From NCBI GenBank assembly GCA_947044365.1, contig OX345637.1, positions 13,610,916 through 13,674,915 on the forward strand: a stretch of 64,000 nt of DNA. The letters run 5' to 3'. This DNA is from Petrosia ficiformis. Taxonomy: Eukaryota; Porifera; Demospongiae; Haplosclerida; Petrosiidae. The first letter of the stretch is position 1, and every line of letters starts with the position of its first letter. The position numbers were made by a program, and so were the translations under genes. This document shows, one piece after another, positions 11,801 through 24,268 of the stretch. The notes under the pieces are model-generated. The model had not been told where the DNA came from, searched no databases, and saw nothing but the letters and a program-made list of their open reading frames with translations.

Positions 11801-14800
11801 GGTGTGTAGTATTTATTATATCTGTGAAAGTGTTATTAAATAGGTATAATTTATAAATAGTGCTACACTGATAAGAGATTTTACTGATATTCCAATAAAC
11901 TGATAATTACTTTAGATATGTTTCGATGACCGATACCAATCTAATATTACATCTACCTTCTGGCTTTTGATTCTTTCAATGAAAATGAGTATGTTTTCAA
12001 TAAATGAGTATCGTAAAAGCAATTAATGATGCTATAACCACGAGAAATGACATTATTAGTAAACTTTTTATGGCCCATAGGACCATCCCTATATTTGCTA
12101 TCCACAGTGTTGAATGTATACACTTCTTGCAATCTGGCAATTTGTGCAATCTGTAGATTTTGTTGTGCAAACTGAAGATCCACAGAATACAAATCTTCAG
12201 ATCGCACAATACTAAACTGTTGAACCACAAGTATTATTAAAACAACCACAAATTCCTCTCTTGTTGTATTAATGTTTTCTTAAAAGACTGCTCACCATAT
12301 TTTCTGCAAAGTCAACAACAGAAACTTGCTTTGTTTTCAAAACATTCGCTGTCCAAGTTTATTGCCATTGCCAAGCATTAGAGAAAAAAACAATTAACGG
12401 GCAAGGTGCATAATAGAAAGAAAACTGCTTGTAGCTTATGTAGAAACCCGGAACTACTAGCTATCTATTCTACCTTAAATATATTCCTAAAGTTTTACAA
12501 GGTCCTTTAAAAGGTAAACAGAGTAGATAATCAAAATAATGACTAAAATAGGCTGCTGTGTTTCAGGCATAATATAATCAGCCATGATTACTGAATGCTG
12601 GACACCACAAAGCAGTCATAGGGAAAATGTTTTCTCTATACATCTCGTTACAGATAAGAAATATTCAATACTGGTACTAAAAATAATGGCTGATAAAGTC
12701 CGACACTAATCTCATTATCAGTGCTTCCCTAATTATAATTTATCATGTATCGGTATTATAAATTATCATGTATACTAAATACAAGAAAATGCTAACACAA
12801 ACCTGGAATACTGTTTACATAATAATGTTTGCTTTGGATTATAATAGATCTAATAGGCTTCTGTTTAACATATATACATGTTTGAAAGAATATTCCAGTC
12901 AATATTATAATAAATAGCCCTTATGTGACAACTTGCATTATTGAGTTATAACAAATACTTATTCTTTTAACCATTCTATATTGGATGACCCAAGCCAATT
13001 TATATAAACTTCTTGACTACACTATACTTTATATACTTATTACCAATGACTTGGCAATGAGCCCATGTACCTAACTCCTACAATGCCATTATTCTTTTAA
13101 ATTCAATTTATGTTTACTATATAGCATAATAATCTACAGTATTGCAATCGCTCCACAACCCACCTCTTTCTCAAGTACGCTTTGTTTTGTGTGTGTTGTG
13201 ATTTGTGAGGCAAAGCTGAGTTAGCTCCTTTTTTGTAATATCTGTAATGGAACAAAATAGGGACTTATGACCATTTAGGAACAGTTATATATTTGCCTCA
13301 GTTGTCTTTCTTACTTACTTTCTTTTTTTCTTTCTAAATCTCTGATAACATCATGTATACTACATTTATAGGGGTTTTTTTAGGGCTGGGATGATTAATT
13401 GATTAATCAATCAATCAATCGATATTGAAAATTTTTTTGACTATCGATTCTAAGTCTGTGATATTGATTATGCTAATTATTCCAAAAGACATGCTTTTCA
13501 AGCATCTAACAATAAATAATGTACAATATGAAAGTGACAGGAAGCTTTTTGGATCATCAAATGGGAGGATTTTTCTGCATTTATTGGCCTAATTACTTCC
13601 ACTGATTTTAATCAATTATCAATCGATTTGTAGTTAGTGATAATTGATTTCAGAATCTCAGCTGATTCCCAGCCCTTGTTTTTTTTTAAGAGTATAAACA
13701 ATGAAATTTCCTAGATATACTGTATGTCAAGTGACACATCTCCACCTTGTTTCATTACGTCTACATAAGTATCATCCCAATCTGCATTCTCATAAATAGA
13801 AAGGTATAACAATTATATTTACCATATAGCACACCCATCTGCTCTATCTACACATAAAAAAAATGTCACTCAAAATACATAATAATGAACTGTTATCATT
13901 ATTATTTCACAAGTAATATTTTTGTTTTTCTACTTTGAAAAGGTGAAGAGTGTAACACAGGGTTCTCGTTAGGCCTTTTTTGAAGGGTACAGAACCCTTC
14001 TTAACATGAAAAGTACCCTTCTTGAAGGCTCAAAATACCCATTGTACCCTTCTTGAACTGTATATTAACATACAATAGGTTGTTTACCGCTAGCTATTTG
14101 AAGCTGTAGTTGATAGCCATCATAGCCTTAGGCCCTAGAGTCTTCTGACTGACATCTATCCTCGCTTTCTTTTTAGGAGCCATCTTGACACGCTGTAAAT
14201 GAAACTCACATGGTCAAACTTAGTGGGCGTGTCTCATGAATAATTAATTATAAGTTAAAAAATTTCCGCGCGCTTCGCGCGCGTACCATTCTTACGTCAA
14301 TTTCTGCCGAGAACCCTGGTGTAACATTAATTATCATTGAGCTTAGAAGGGTGAAGTACCCTGTTATAGGATCATAGTGAGAAACCTGTATGTATCATCC
14401 CTACATTACAATGGAACTTCTTTGCTTTAATATTAATTTCACTTATTTGATATTTGGTGTATTATATTGTTTTAACATTTGAATTTCTTTTGCTCTATAT
14501 AGACACATCTTTAACTCAAAAACCACCAACAGAACAGGATTCTGAAAGTAAGTTTTGTCAAAATATGTGACTATCAAAATCAATCACAAAAATGAATAAA
14601 TTCTCATTATATTGGCAGCTATTTTGTATAAAAACAGCTGAGAAACATAAGTTTTTCCCACATTTCAATGTTTTCTTTACAATTGTCTGAGTAGCCCGTG
14701 TTGAAAGGTTTAAGACAACAGTCAATCTGTCATCAGCAATTCTTTTCATGCATAACATTTCATTTTAGCAAATAATCAAGTTTTTTAAATTTGAACAAGA

Positions 14801-17800
14801 GGTTCTGAAGTGTTGTCTCTTACAATGTATTGTGTTTATATTAATTGTTAGTAAATGCAAATTCAGTGATTACTGTTGTAAGTGCTTAAACCTAGTTCTT
14901 AAACCCTGTTACTATATTGTTGCTATGTGTTATATTTGCATATTGGAAATTATAGACCGGTTTATAACTTCCAAGTTTCGCAGACGCTTTAACTAAGGTA
15001 ATAGTATCATGCATGTGTGAATTAGATAATTGTGTGGGCAGGGCATTACAGAAACAACTGCTCTTTGCCCAATAACTCTTGCATTTTACGAGATTCAAAA
15101 TTCCAATTTCTTTTGCTGGATAGCTAGAGCATTAAAAAAACTACATTTGTGAAATTCATGTTTCGTTAGCTGCAGAAAGTCACCAAGGTGAGTGTATGAA
15201 ACTTCCAGGGTAACGCCCACACTAATTAATAAAATTCTTAATCAGTAGTTTAATTTTTCTGGCTGCTTGATATAATTATTTTCTATGTTGACTGCCAGAG
15301 TAAAAATATCCCAATCAGCTTGATTAACTAAAATAATTTATTATGAATGTATTATTCATATTCTTGTTCATAGTACTATCTCTTTTTTTCATAGTATTAA
15401 TTAACTCTATAGCTCTTTTCATCATCATTGGTATCATTGGTTTCGTAGTATTGGCAATACTTGGGATAGTTATCATTCTAATTCCTGTTCTGTACAAAAG
15501 ATATAGACGTGAAAAACACCGTGAGTTACTTAATCAAGCAAATTATAATTTAAATACTTTTTGTATTTATAGTTACTGAACAAAGATTACAAACAACAGA
15601 CAGAAGAACTGTAAGTTTTTTGTACATATAATATATATAATTATATATAATATATATATTATATATGCTATATACATGTATATGGCCCTGGGAATGAGGT
15701 TAAAGATGTCACAATTAGTCCCCTCCATAATAAATATCTAATGCATTGATCAAGTGAAATTGAGTACTCTGATTGGTATGATCAGTTGTGCGTTGGTTGT
15801 TATTCATGGAGATCTTTTAATGTCAATAGCTTGCTTCCTTATATTTCATGTTGCTTGAAATAATTAGGTAATACTGGGTCATGTGATTTATGACATCATT
15901 CTCTATTTTCTCCCTGATTACCATGTGTTTCATGAAATGCACAGTATACAAATGGCCGAATAGTAAGCATCATTTTTAATGGAAGGGATTACTGAAAATT
16001 GTTTCTTCAAAATAGCGTATTTGCATAATTACAGTCACATATTAATGTCTCAATAATAAGTTAAAGAAGTTGTGACAGTACTTTTTGATTGTCTTTCATT
16101 TATATCCTATCACACATTCAGAGTAGCTCTCATGTATATATTGATCTTGAAAGGATACATCCAGCACCAGATGACACAGTTACTACCGATTCCAAATCTC
16201 CTCCTCCTCCTCCTCCTCCTCCTTCTTCTCACTTGTCATCTTCCTTTCAGAGTGGTGAGGAAGATAATATTACTGCTGAAAGTCAAAAGCAAGTTGAAGA
16301 GAGATGGCAGAAAGTGGAAGAAACAATTGATAATCAAGATTCACCTGAAGACAATAGAGAGGATACACCTCTTCCACAGAAGATGTCACCTCCCATTCCT
16401 CTACCAACCACCACTCCTCCTCCTCCTTCTTCTCACTTGTCAAACTTTTCTGAAGAGAGTCAGAGTGGTAATATTCCTGATATTCAATATCCACAAGATG
16501 AAACAGAAAAGGAATCTACTCAAAGGGAAATTGTGAAACCAGAGTACATAACTCCTTCAGTGAGTCAGAGTAGCATACTAGTAAACATTACATGTACTTT
16601 CGTATCTTTATTTCACAATAGCCTATAGTACACGACAGAAACCAAAGTACCTCTACAGAGGTTTGTAAATATATGTGTATAGTATACACCCTGTTGTATG
16701 ATCACTTGTATCATGATTTTGTATTTTAATTTAGAGTAATGGACCATTATCACCACAAGTAAAAAAGACTTCACAGAAGAATACATGTCTACTTCTAGGG
16801 AATCCAGTGATAACTATGATATGAGCAATAGTTATATTGAATCACAAAGGAAGAGTGCTGTAAGAAGTACGTATACAATGTCAATGAATCGTAGTGTGAC
16901 ACAACGTCACACAAGTACATTTATTTTAAATGCACTTACAAATAAATTCCATTCTATGATATTAGCCATATTATCTAGTAAATTAGTTCACATAGATGTG
17001 AGATGTACCTATATATTTTTTAGTTTCTTAGTGAAAAAGTAAAATCGTTCATTGATACTCGAAGTCGAAATAACAATTTTATTTCATTTAACTAATTTTG
17101 ATTATTTCCTGTGATGCACGTGAATTAATTAACAGAGATATTCACTTAATTGATCATGATGTAAAACATATCGTTGCTTTTATTATAGGGCGCCGACACA
17201 CAAATTCTTTTAGAGATTCTGAAAATGGTATGAAATTATGATACATTATTAACTTATATTTGGAATGTTAATTAACTAAATATAATCATTATTTTATACC
17301 ATCATTATTATCTTTGTTCAGATGACTCACAGAATGATGAAGAAAGAACACACCCACCTGTTTTCTCTGGTCAGTATCTGATATTGATGTAACATAATTA
17401 TAATTATTCATATCCAGAAAAGACTATTACCTTGAGGGTGGAAAAGATTAATAACCATAATAATAACTGTATTTGTAACTAACCTGTAGGAGCTGAGCTA
17501 AGATGCCAAATTAATTAGTTGAATGTCTCAATGTGTGAAACATATTGAGCTATAGTCAATTGATTAAATCATTTTCACCCAGGTGTATTTTTTACTATTA
17601 ACTTTGGAAGGAGGGAGGGATGAATCATAGGGCTTCTTTTGCTCTGTTACTGACATTAAGGTTCTAAAAAGTAGCTATGTGTTGTTCACAGCTGCTATGA
17701 TAGAACATTCCACATTCGGATACACTGACCAGCCTCATATCCATGCTCTTTAAGAGAAAAAGAGCCTGGATACAACTGTTTGCATATGTACTGATTATAG

Positions 17801-18241
17801 TGTAAAATAACATGTGGTTACTAAAGGGTGTGACAGTTTGTAGCACAAAGTAACAAGGCCAAGATCTGTTTCTGGTTTGGCAAGATCAGGATATCCATGG
17901 TGCTATACAGAACAGAGAGTGATGGATTGAAACTAGCTACATGTATATTACCTGTTTTCAGCAATGTGAAATGGAAAGATTATGATAGTGTCACAGTCAC
18001 CTCAGAAAGCTTGGAAATTAAAAAGTTAGCATATGCGCAAACAGTTGAATCCAGGATCTTTTTCTCCACCATCTTAATGAGCCTGGGTATGAGGCTAATA
18101 CACTGTCATGATCCGCTAATGGACCACATCCACCAAAATTGATTATAATATGAACTACATTCCAGATATGAATTATACAGTTACATGTGATGATCAATGT
18201 TATCATATTTCACAGATAATCCAGATGTCCAGGATCCATGA
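8831..18241 (+). CDS. Gene C: Ig-like type I membrane receptor with Ser/Thr stalk and proline-rich tail
   Basis: Thirteen exons (8831-8903, 10624-10914, 11580-11801, 14503-14547, 15170-15187, 15395-15520, 15573-15610, 16122-16559, 16629-16660, 16760-16866, 17189-17227, 17322-17369, 18216-18241) join in frame to 500 residues. Residues 1-20 form a signal peptide (MKTKVLKFLILIIN). Residues 26-121 are one Ig-like exon with paired cysteines, though the canonical Trp is not obvious. Residues 122-216 are a repetitive Ser/Thr/Val-rich stalk. Residues about 222-250 are a Val/Ile-rich TM segment followed by YKRYRREK. The tail has two proline runs followed by SSHLS, which are potential SH3 or EVH1 ligands, and tyrosines in VYIDL and EYITP. 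The acceptors at 16760 and 18216 were chosen because they keep phase; the last exon is the weakest. The ligand and pathway are unknown. Confidence 0.72.
9718..9895 (-). other. Candidate orphan exon with paired cysteines inside intron 1 of gene C
   Basis: An open stretch on the minus strand ends at a good donor (GTAAGT) and encodes a Cys-containing segment with YICQKCCNK near its end. Its cysteine spacing (CxxC after an RKTLDGS-like region) resembles zinc-binding segments of transposon-encoded proteins. No partner exons were found. It is probably an exon of an old element, not of gene C. Confidence 0.25.
12428..12655 (-). mobile_element. MITE-1 copy 2 (partial, reversed)
   Basis: The internal MITE-1 sequence and its ATCCCTATGACTGC end occur here in reverse orientation inside intron 3 of gene C. 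The other half is missing. A short MITE-1-like end also lies near 12068-12090. Confidence 0.75.
13381..13676. mobile_element. MITE with TAGGGCTGGGA terminal inverted repeats
   Basis: It starts TAGGGCTGGGATGATTAATT and ends with the inverse CCCAGCCCTT. The interior is rich in ATTGATTAATCAATC palindromes. The TIR style is hAT-like, but poly-T flanks hide the target duplication. It is intronic in gene C. Confidence 0.7.
13958..14318. mobile_element. hAT-like MITE, CAGGGTTCTCG ends with 8-bp target duplication
   Basis: Terminal inverted repeats CAGGGTTCTCG and CGAGAACCCTG are flanked by the identical 8-mer GTGTAACA (13950-13957 and 14319-14326). The 361-base body contains a GAAGGGTAC-type internal repeat and a CGCGCGCTTCGCGCGCG palindrome. 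It has no coding capacity. Confidence 0.9.
16199..16223 (+). repeat. CTC triplet run encoding polyproline in gene C
   Basis: A run of CTC/CTT codon-phase triplets encodes eight consecutive prolines in the tail exon. A related run at about 16414-16434 encodes the second proline block. Such triplet runs are prone to length variation. Confidence 0.8.
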
Positions 18242-18961
18242 AGATTATGCCTTCGGTTATCCGCACATACATGTATGCATTAACCCAAATTAATGGAATG
18301 TTTATTTTGTAGACTTGTAAGTCTGTAACGTGTGCTCATTTATATATTATTTGGTATTAAAATTAATTTTAATGATAACATATATTTTTATTATGCACAA
18401 TAATTATTCTTGTTTTCGCTATTCATTAATTCATTTTTTTAATTTTCAATTCATTACCTTTTATTTGTTTATTTTATTTATTTTTCATCTTTCCCAAAAC
18501 AAATTATCTTCCAATGTAGGCAGGGCATAGTTTTAACTATAATTTTTCGATTTTCTCTTGTACATAAATTATATTCAATATATAGGCTTAGGAATTTTAA
18601 TACTACACCTCATCTTTGAAAAGTAATATTATATAATATAATATATAATATACTATATACTTATAGGTTGTATAAATTATTTATCACATTGTATGGCTTC
18701 TGTTGCCATGCCTATATATCATGACAGTTGTTATTATAGTGAAAACAGTTGCAAAAAAACTGTTAATATGGATGATTCATATATTCTTACAGTGAAACTC
18801 CATTTAGAAATTCATTAATTTTTTCATTTACGCATTCAACATTTAATAATTTTAAAAATCAAAAACACAATTGTATGTTTATAAATTATTATCTTTCTCT
18901 ATGGCTTAATTATTAAAGTTAATTCAAACATAAATTTTTTTTTTCTTTTTATAGTCAACCA
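18242..18961. other. Convergent intergenic space between genes C and D
   Basis: This is very AT-rich sequence between two convergent genes, with TATA-rich runs at 18628-18660. It presumably holds the 3' untranslated regions of both. No further feature was seen. Confidence 0.4.
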
Positions 18962-21900
18962 TTAGGTTTGAAAGTGACTGTGTGTTAGTATAACATCTTG
19001 ATGATTCTGTCTTTGTTGTTGCCTTGCTAATCCATGTTGTCTTTGTTGTTGAGATTGAAACTTGACTTCCTCATATGCATGATTAATTTGTACTGGTATG
19101 TCACTACTGCCAATGCAAGCTATGATTATAAATATAATTATGTTTAAATAGTTGCAATAATTAGTTGGTTGTGTAGAATACATATATCTAATCCATAGCT
19201 ACTTTGTTTTGATTAGTTCACTGTAATTTTAGAATGCTGTCTACTCATACATATTTCATATGCCAAACATTTAATACAAGTTTACTACTAAAGTATATGT
19301 AATTGTATCTGGCCATCAAAAGAGTTTGGAAACCTACAAAAACATAATTCAATTCATTCTAAAGTACCTTGGTGAACATTATGTCATAGTAACATCATGC
19401 ATGTAGCCACAACATCCTGTATGACAATTAACAAACTAAATTCATATCTATTCCTTCCAACTGTACTAACCAATATAACGGTTATTTTAATAATTTAATT
19501 ATAGCAGTCAAACTGAAATGTAATTATGTGTGTGGATTATAGTAGTGTATTATATCAATACTGAAATGTAATTATGTGTGTGGATTATAGCAGAGTATTA
19601 TATCAAAACTGAAATGTAATTATGTGTGTGGATTATAGCAGTGTATTATATCAATACTGAAATGTAATTATGTGTGTGGATTATAGCAGTGTATTATATC
19701 AAAACTGAAATGTAATTATGTGTGTGGATTATAGCAGTGTATTATATCAATACTGAAATGTAATTATGTGTGTGGATTATAGCAGAGTATTATATCAATA
19801 CTGAAATGTAATTATGTGTGTGGATTATAGCAGTGTATTATATCAATACTGAAATGTAATTATGTGTGTGGATCATGTGTGCTGTTTGTATACATTATTA
19901 TAATGTATGTCTATACATAAACTTGCCTTGTTTTTTCCCCAGTAGGCAGTAATGGTACACTGCACAACAAATAATACCACCCACAACAGTTCCAACAATA
20001 AACAAAACAACTCCTATACTGATAATAATAATCAGGTCAATATCTGTAGAATATAGTAATACAATGAAAAACATTACAAATTAATTGTAACACATTAATC
20101 ATTAAACTAAGAAACTAACTGTAACACTTTTAATAAGTCCCAAACTGTGTGTGAAATTGATGGTTTGGTTGTAGATTCACAAATGTAAATTTACATGTAG
20201 GCTATAAAGTATATTATTATATTATATTCTTATTAGCTTTTTAACATACAACAGAATGATTCAGTCTACTTCAGGAGAGAAATTAAATATAACTATTATA
20301 AAGACTCCTTTTGTATTGTCAGTTCTATATATACATGTGTGTTATCGCAACAAAATAGAACCACATACTGCTGTAGAAAATAATGGGTTATTTTTTCCTT
20401 CAGTTAGTTACAGGACTTTCTATTTTCCTCGATGGCAATTTTTTTTCTGCTATGTAATATTTACAAGTACTAGTCATCCTGATCTATATTGACTAGTATA
20501 TAAAGTACATGTCATAATAAAGCTTAGTAGCAAAAACAGCAGTGCAGTTTATAAGCATATAGTATAACTTGTGGTGTATTATTATCATTCCCATTTAATT
20601 TCAGAGTAATTAGTATTCAGTTACACATCCTTTGTACATGTACTAGTCAATACAGATACCAAAAAAAATAAATTACTACTTGTAAACAATACCAGCAATG
20701 TGTAAGTGATTGATACAGTCTCATAGGAGCATAATTTATTGCATTGAAACCTATGTAACCAAATGAGAGTTCAAACAACCCATTCATTTTACAGTGTAAT
20801 ATATGTATTATATTAAAGCTTTATATTCAATGATACCTGTTTTATCTGTAGTTAGTACAATAATATCATCATCATCAGATCCAGAGTTACTACAGCTTAC
20901 TATGAAGATGATAAGTATAATAATTATGAAAGTATTTGTGCTTATAATGAGATAGTAACTGGCTGAATATTCGTACCAATGATTGATGACTTTAGTGTTG
21001 ACAATTCCAAAGATTCCAAAGATTCATCAAGTAATGAACTTGTCAATACTGCAGTTTTAAAGGAACTGTTAAAAATACTGGATGATGAGGGATATATATT
21101 TATTTCAGCAATAGACACCTCTTCCTGTAAATTCAACACTTGTACTAATGTAGCATTTTCTATAAAATACAATTATATAAGATAACAAATTTTTATAATA
21201 CTCATACTATACTCACTATGAAAGTGGTGAATTATCATTTTTTCACTCCCAACACCTAATACATTAACAGCAGCCACACTCAGTTCGTAAACATGATCTT
21301 GAGTGAAAAGTGAATCACACAAATGATATACAGCTTGAACTGTTGTTGAGTTTACTAATGTAACACTAGAGTTTGTATCAGTGACATGAACAGTATATTC
21401 CAAGATGGGTATACCATCAAGAGAATCGGGTAGACACCATGTCAAAAGTGGACATTTACCTTCAGGAATAAAATACAATGCAGGAACTTCCAGTAAACCT
21501 GTGTGTTATAATTAGAATAATAATAATTGGAAATTTAATTCTTATTAATAGTGTTTTTATAATAGTGTTACCATTATACTTAGAAATTATATAATTATTT
21601 ACCAATGTTATGTATGTCTATCTATAGTTACTAAATTCTAATATGTATACATTAGGGATGGGCAATATTTTGATTATCGTGATAATCGTGATTAAAATTT
21701 CCTGTGATAATCGTATCGTCTAAATATTGCCATATCGTGGTCACAAAAATAATGATTATTGTGCCATAACTTCAGGTTTTCAGTACTGTCACATCTAAAT
21801 CAGTTTTTCAACACTGTTTACTCAACAAATAAAAGGTATCAATTTGATTGCTGAATGAAATCTACATACATATGTAAGGTAGCCAATAATCGCAATAATC

Positions 21901-23783
21901 GTGATACTTGCACAGACAATAATCGTTGACTCATATTTTCATAATCGCCCATCCCTAGTATACATGTACATAATTATACATTATTAGATCGAAATATTTA
22001 TCTATACTCTTTAGTGAACATGTTGTGTTCAAAATAAAGTATTGTGTAAGTAAATCACAACAGAATATGGAAATAGCACAACTAGTACCTAACAGCTTCT
22101 TTCTGTCATAATAATTATCAATAATGCAGGTCTTCCATTTTGTGGTACCTCATTTGTTAACTATTAAAACTAGTCTTAAGATTACTTTTATCTGAGTGTA
22201 TTTTTAAAAGGAGCTCTGAAACAAGCATTCATTCCGTGCTCTGTTTACTCCAAATAATAATATAAAATTATTATTGTCGTACTTTAACTATTGCATACAA
22301 AATTACAACCTACACTAGAGTTAGAATCATAATAGTTATGAAATTTCATTATAATGTCATTGAATAAGACAAAATATACAATTCATTCATTATACTTATA
22401 TTGATCTATACTCTACTTAATTTCTAATATTAACAGTTATGTGCATGTAGATACCTTGTACTAGTAGGACAGCTGGATCAGTTGGGCCATCACCTCGAGT
22501 GAGTCCCACTAGAATACATTGTATAGAAATGTTATTGTTATCTTTAGTTGCTGGAATAGTTAAGTTTGACTCCATTAGCTTTAATTCACTATCTATGATT
22601 TCAGTATAGATCGTAACTCCACGACCTACAACTTCAGGATGATTATCAAAGAGACTATTGACAAGCCATCTGAAAAATATTCCACGTGTTCCTGTACAAG
22701 TGAATACCACACTTGATCCTTCAGTTACATTGACTGACTTAGGAGGTGATGTAATAGCTAAATAAATAGAAGTGTTATGAACACATGCATCACAGTATGA
22801 AAGAAAGAATGCAGTTGCAGTATGATACATTTTGCTGAAGAAGACCTTCGGGTCTAAACGTTCAGTTTTTATTATTAATAAAAATAAAAGATTCTCCTGT
22901 GTTTATATAAGGCTCAATAATCACCTCCACTGAAATACTACAACATGGTAACATGAAAACATGTCAAAGGTGTGACTGAGAGTAACAAACAAAAATGGTG
23001 GACAAGTCTGATATAGATAATAATTTCTTGATAATGGAAACACTAACTAATGTTGATGTGTCATGTGTTTAGAAAACACCGAAATATTTATATGATTTCT
23101 TCTCTTTTTTATTGACTGATAGACAACAATACATAATTATGTGTAGAAAACATTTTTCATACATATATGGGTGGAGGTTTGCAACTGACATAATAACTCT
23201 ACATATAGCCTTTTATCAAAAAGAGTACCCACATTTAATATATACAGTAATAACTATTATAGTTGGACATTACATTATAATATTGAACAGTATTAAATTA
23301 ATAATGCATACTATGATAACATGGCATACAATAAATATTATAATAGTACAGTTTCTATTGATAGTAGCAATTGCCTACAGGAATAAACTGCTGAAGTTGA
23401 TTGTCAACTAAAATAAATAAAAACCAATCCTACTTTGACTATAATAATTGTATGTTATAGTGATGAAGTAATGCTGTGAATCTTTACATGAAGAACCACT
23501 CTGTAACTACGCATGCACAAAAATAGCTGACTATATACAATGAAAGAACACTTCAAACTACCAATCCTCTGTTGGATGTTCCTGACTCTATCATTTTATA
23601 GGGGGTTAATAATTAAAACATAACAATACCAATGTGAATTATATATAATTAAAGTATAATTATATATAATTGTAATATTACTATAATTTTAATTTTTATG
23701 GTGACAAGTAACTTACTTGCATTATCTGCAAATACATGAGTATGTAGTAAACAAAGAACTGTAACTGCAAGTAGAACAACCAT
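18962..23783 (-). CDS. Gene D: Ig-FN3 type I membrane receptor with Gln-rich tail
   Basis: Seven exons on the minus strand (23783-23717, 22757-22455, 21498-21217, 21159-20977, 20899-20837, 20043-19927, 19119-18962) join in frame to 390 residues, all junctions phase 1. Residues 1-19 are a signal peptide (MVVLLAVTVLCLLHTHVFA). Residues 23-123 are an Ig domain with VVFTC, FFRW and SIQC, the Cys-Trp-Cys core. Residues 124-217 are FN3-like (PLLTWCLP, YELSVAAVN). Residues 218-299 are a Ser-rich acidic stalk. Residues 302-328 are the TM segment. The tail is Gln-rich and contains NHAYEEV, a YxxV motif of the Src-family SH2 type. The donor after the TM exon reads GC (GCAAGT), a rare but accepted variant. 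Start choice is set by the signal peptide. Function is inferred as cell-surface recognition or adhesion. Confidence 0.78.
19513..19875. repeat. 48-bp minisatellite, eight units, in the last intron of gene D
   Basis: Eight nearly identical 48-base units begin CTGAAATGTAATTATGTGTG and end ATTATATCAATA. The last is truncated. There are no spacers, so it is not a CRISPR array. Confidence 0.95.
21653..21957. mobile_element. hAT-like MITE, TAGGGATGGGC ends with 8-bp target duplication
   Basis: Ends TAGGGATGGGC and GCCCATCCCTA are inverse. The flanking 8-mer GTATACAT is duplicated at 21645-21652 and 21958-21965. The interior has repeated ATAATCGTGAT motifs. It is intronic in gene D. Confidence 0.92.
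22831..22890 (+). mobile_element. 3'-end relic of a Penelope-like element with hammerhead-like core
   Basis: It matches the 3' end of the element at 56100-57660 (CTGAAGAAGACCTTCGGGTC then AAACGTTCAG). The CTGAAGA box, a GACC-TTCG-GGTC stem-loop and an AAAC box fit a hammerhead ribozyme core, but the G of GAAAC is T here, so it is probably inactive. It lies in intron 1 of gene D, on the opposite strand. Confidence 0.55.
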
Positions 23784-24268
23784 ACTTAAAACTGTTGTGG
23801 GAAGGCATAACTCAAGTAGGTGGAGCTGTACATATTTTAGAATAGAAAATGAAGTATTGTGGTAGATCTTGTGCTTAATTTTCAATGTCACAATTATGAT
23901 GGAAGTTAAGGCCATGGAAGAAAATATAGATATATATATATATATATCAATTTTAGTTCTTAACAGCTATTTGCATACATAGTTTGTATGCCATAAAAGA
24001 AATGTAGAAGTTCGATTTCATTATAAAGTTTCCGAATATTCCAACATTTTCATTATAGAATCAACAAATAAATTACAAATTTGTGTACTGAAGTTAATTT
24101 TCAAAATTTATGTTCTTCATTACATAATTTACTGTTATCTGTACATGTGTGTCTGGTATTCAATACAAACAATTTTACACTTTTAAAATTATAATTACAA
24201 AACACAATTAATTCATTTTTTGATTGCATTTGGAAGCTGGACAATTCAGGATAGTAACAGTGTTTGGG
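23784..24268. other. Spacer between genes E and D (both minus strand)
   Basis: This AT-rich sequence lies between the end of gene E and the start of gene D and includes a short TA run (23930-23947). It must hold the gene D promoter on the minus strand. No specific element was recognised. Confidence 0.35.

Noticed and set aside
11953..12249. Minus-strand frame starting with a signal-peptide-like MVVLIILVV
   Set aside because: It runs into a MITE-1 end and has no partner exons; attractive start but probably chance within gene C intron 3.
16270..16494. Minus-strand acidic frame opposite the gene C tail
   Set aside because: Antisense shadow of the same exon.
16072..16536. Leu-rich frame overlapping the gene C tail exon
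   Set aside because: It is the shifted frame of CTC-rich proline codons; the proline frame keeps phase with neighbours.
19513..19875. Possible CRISPR-like regular array
   Set aside because: Units are contiguous with no unique spacers, and the context is a eukaryotic intron.
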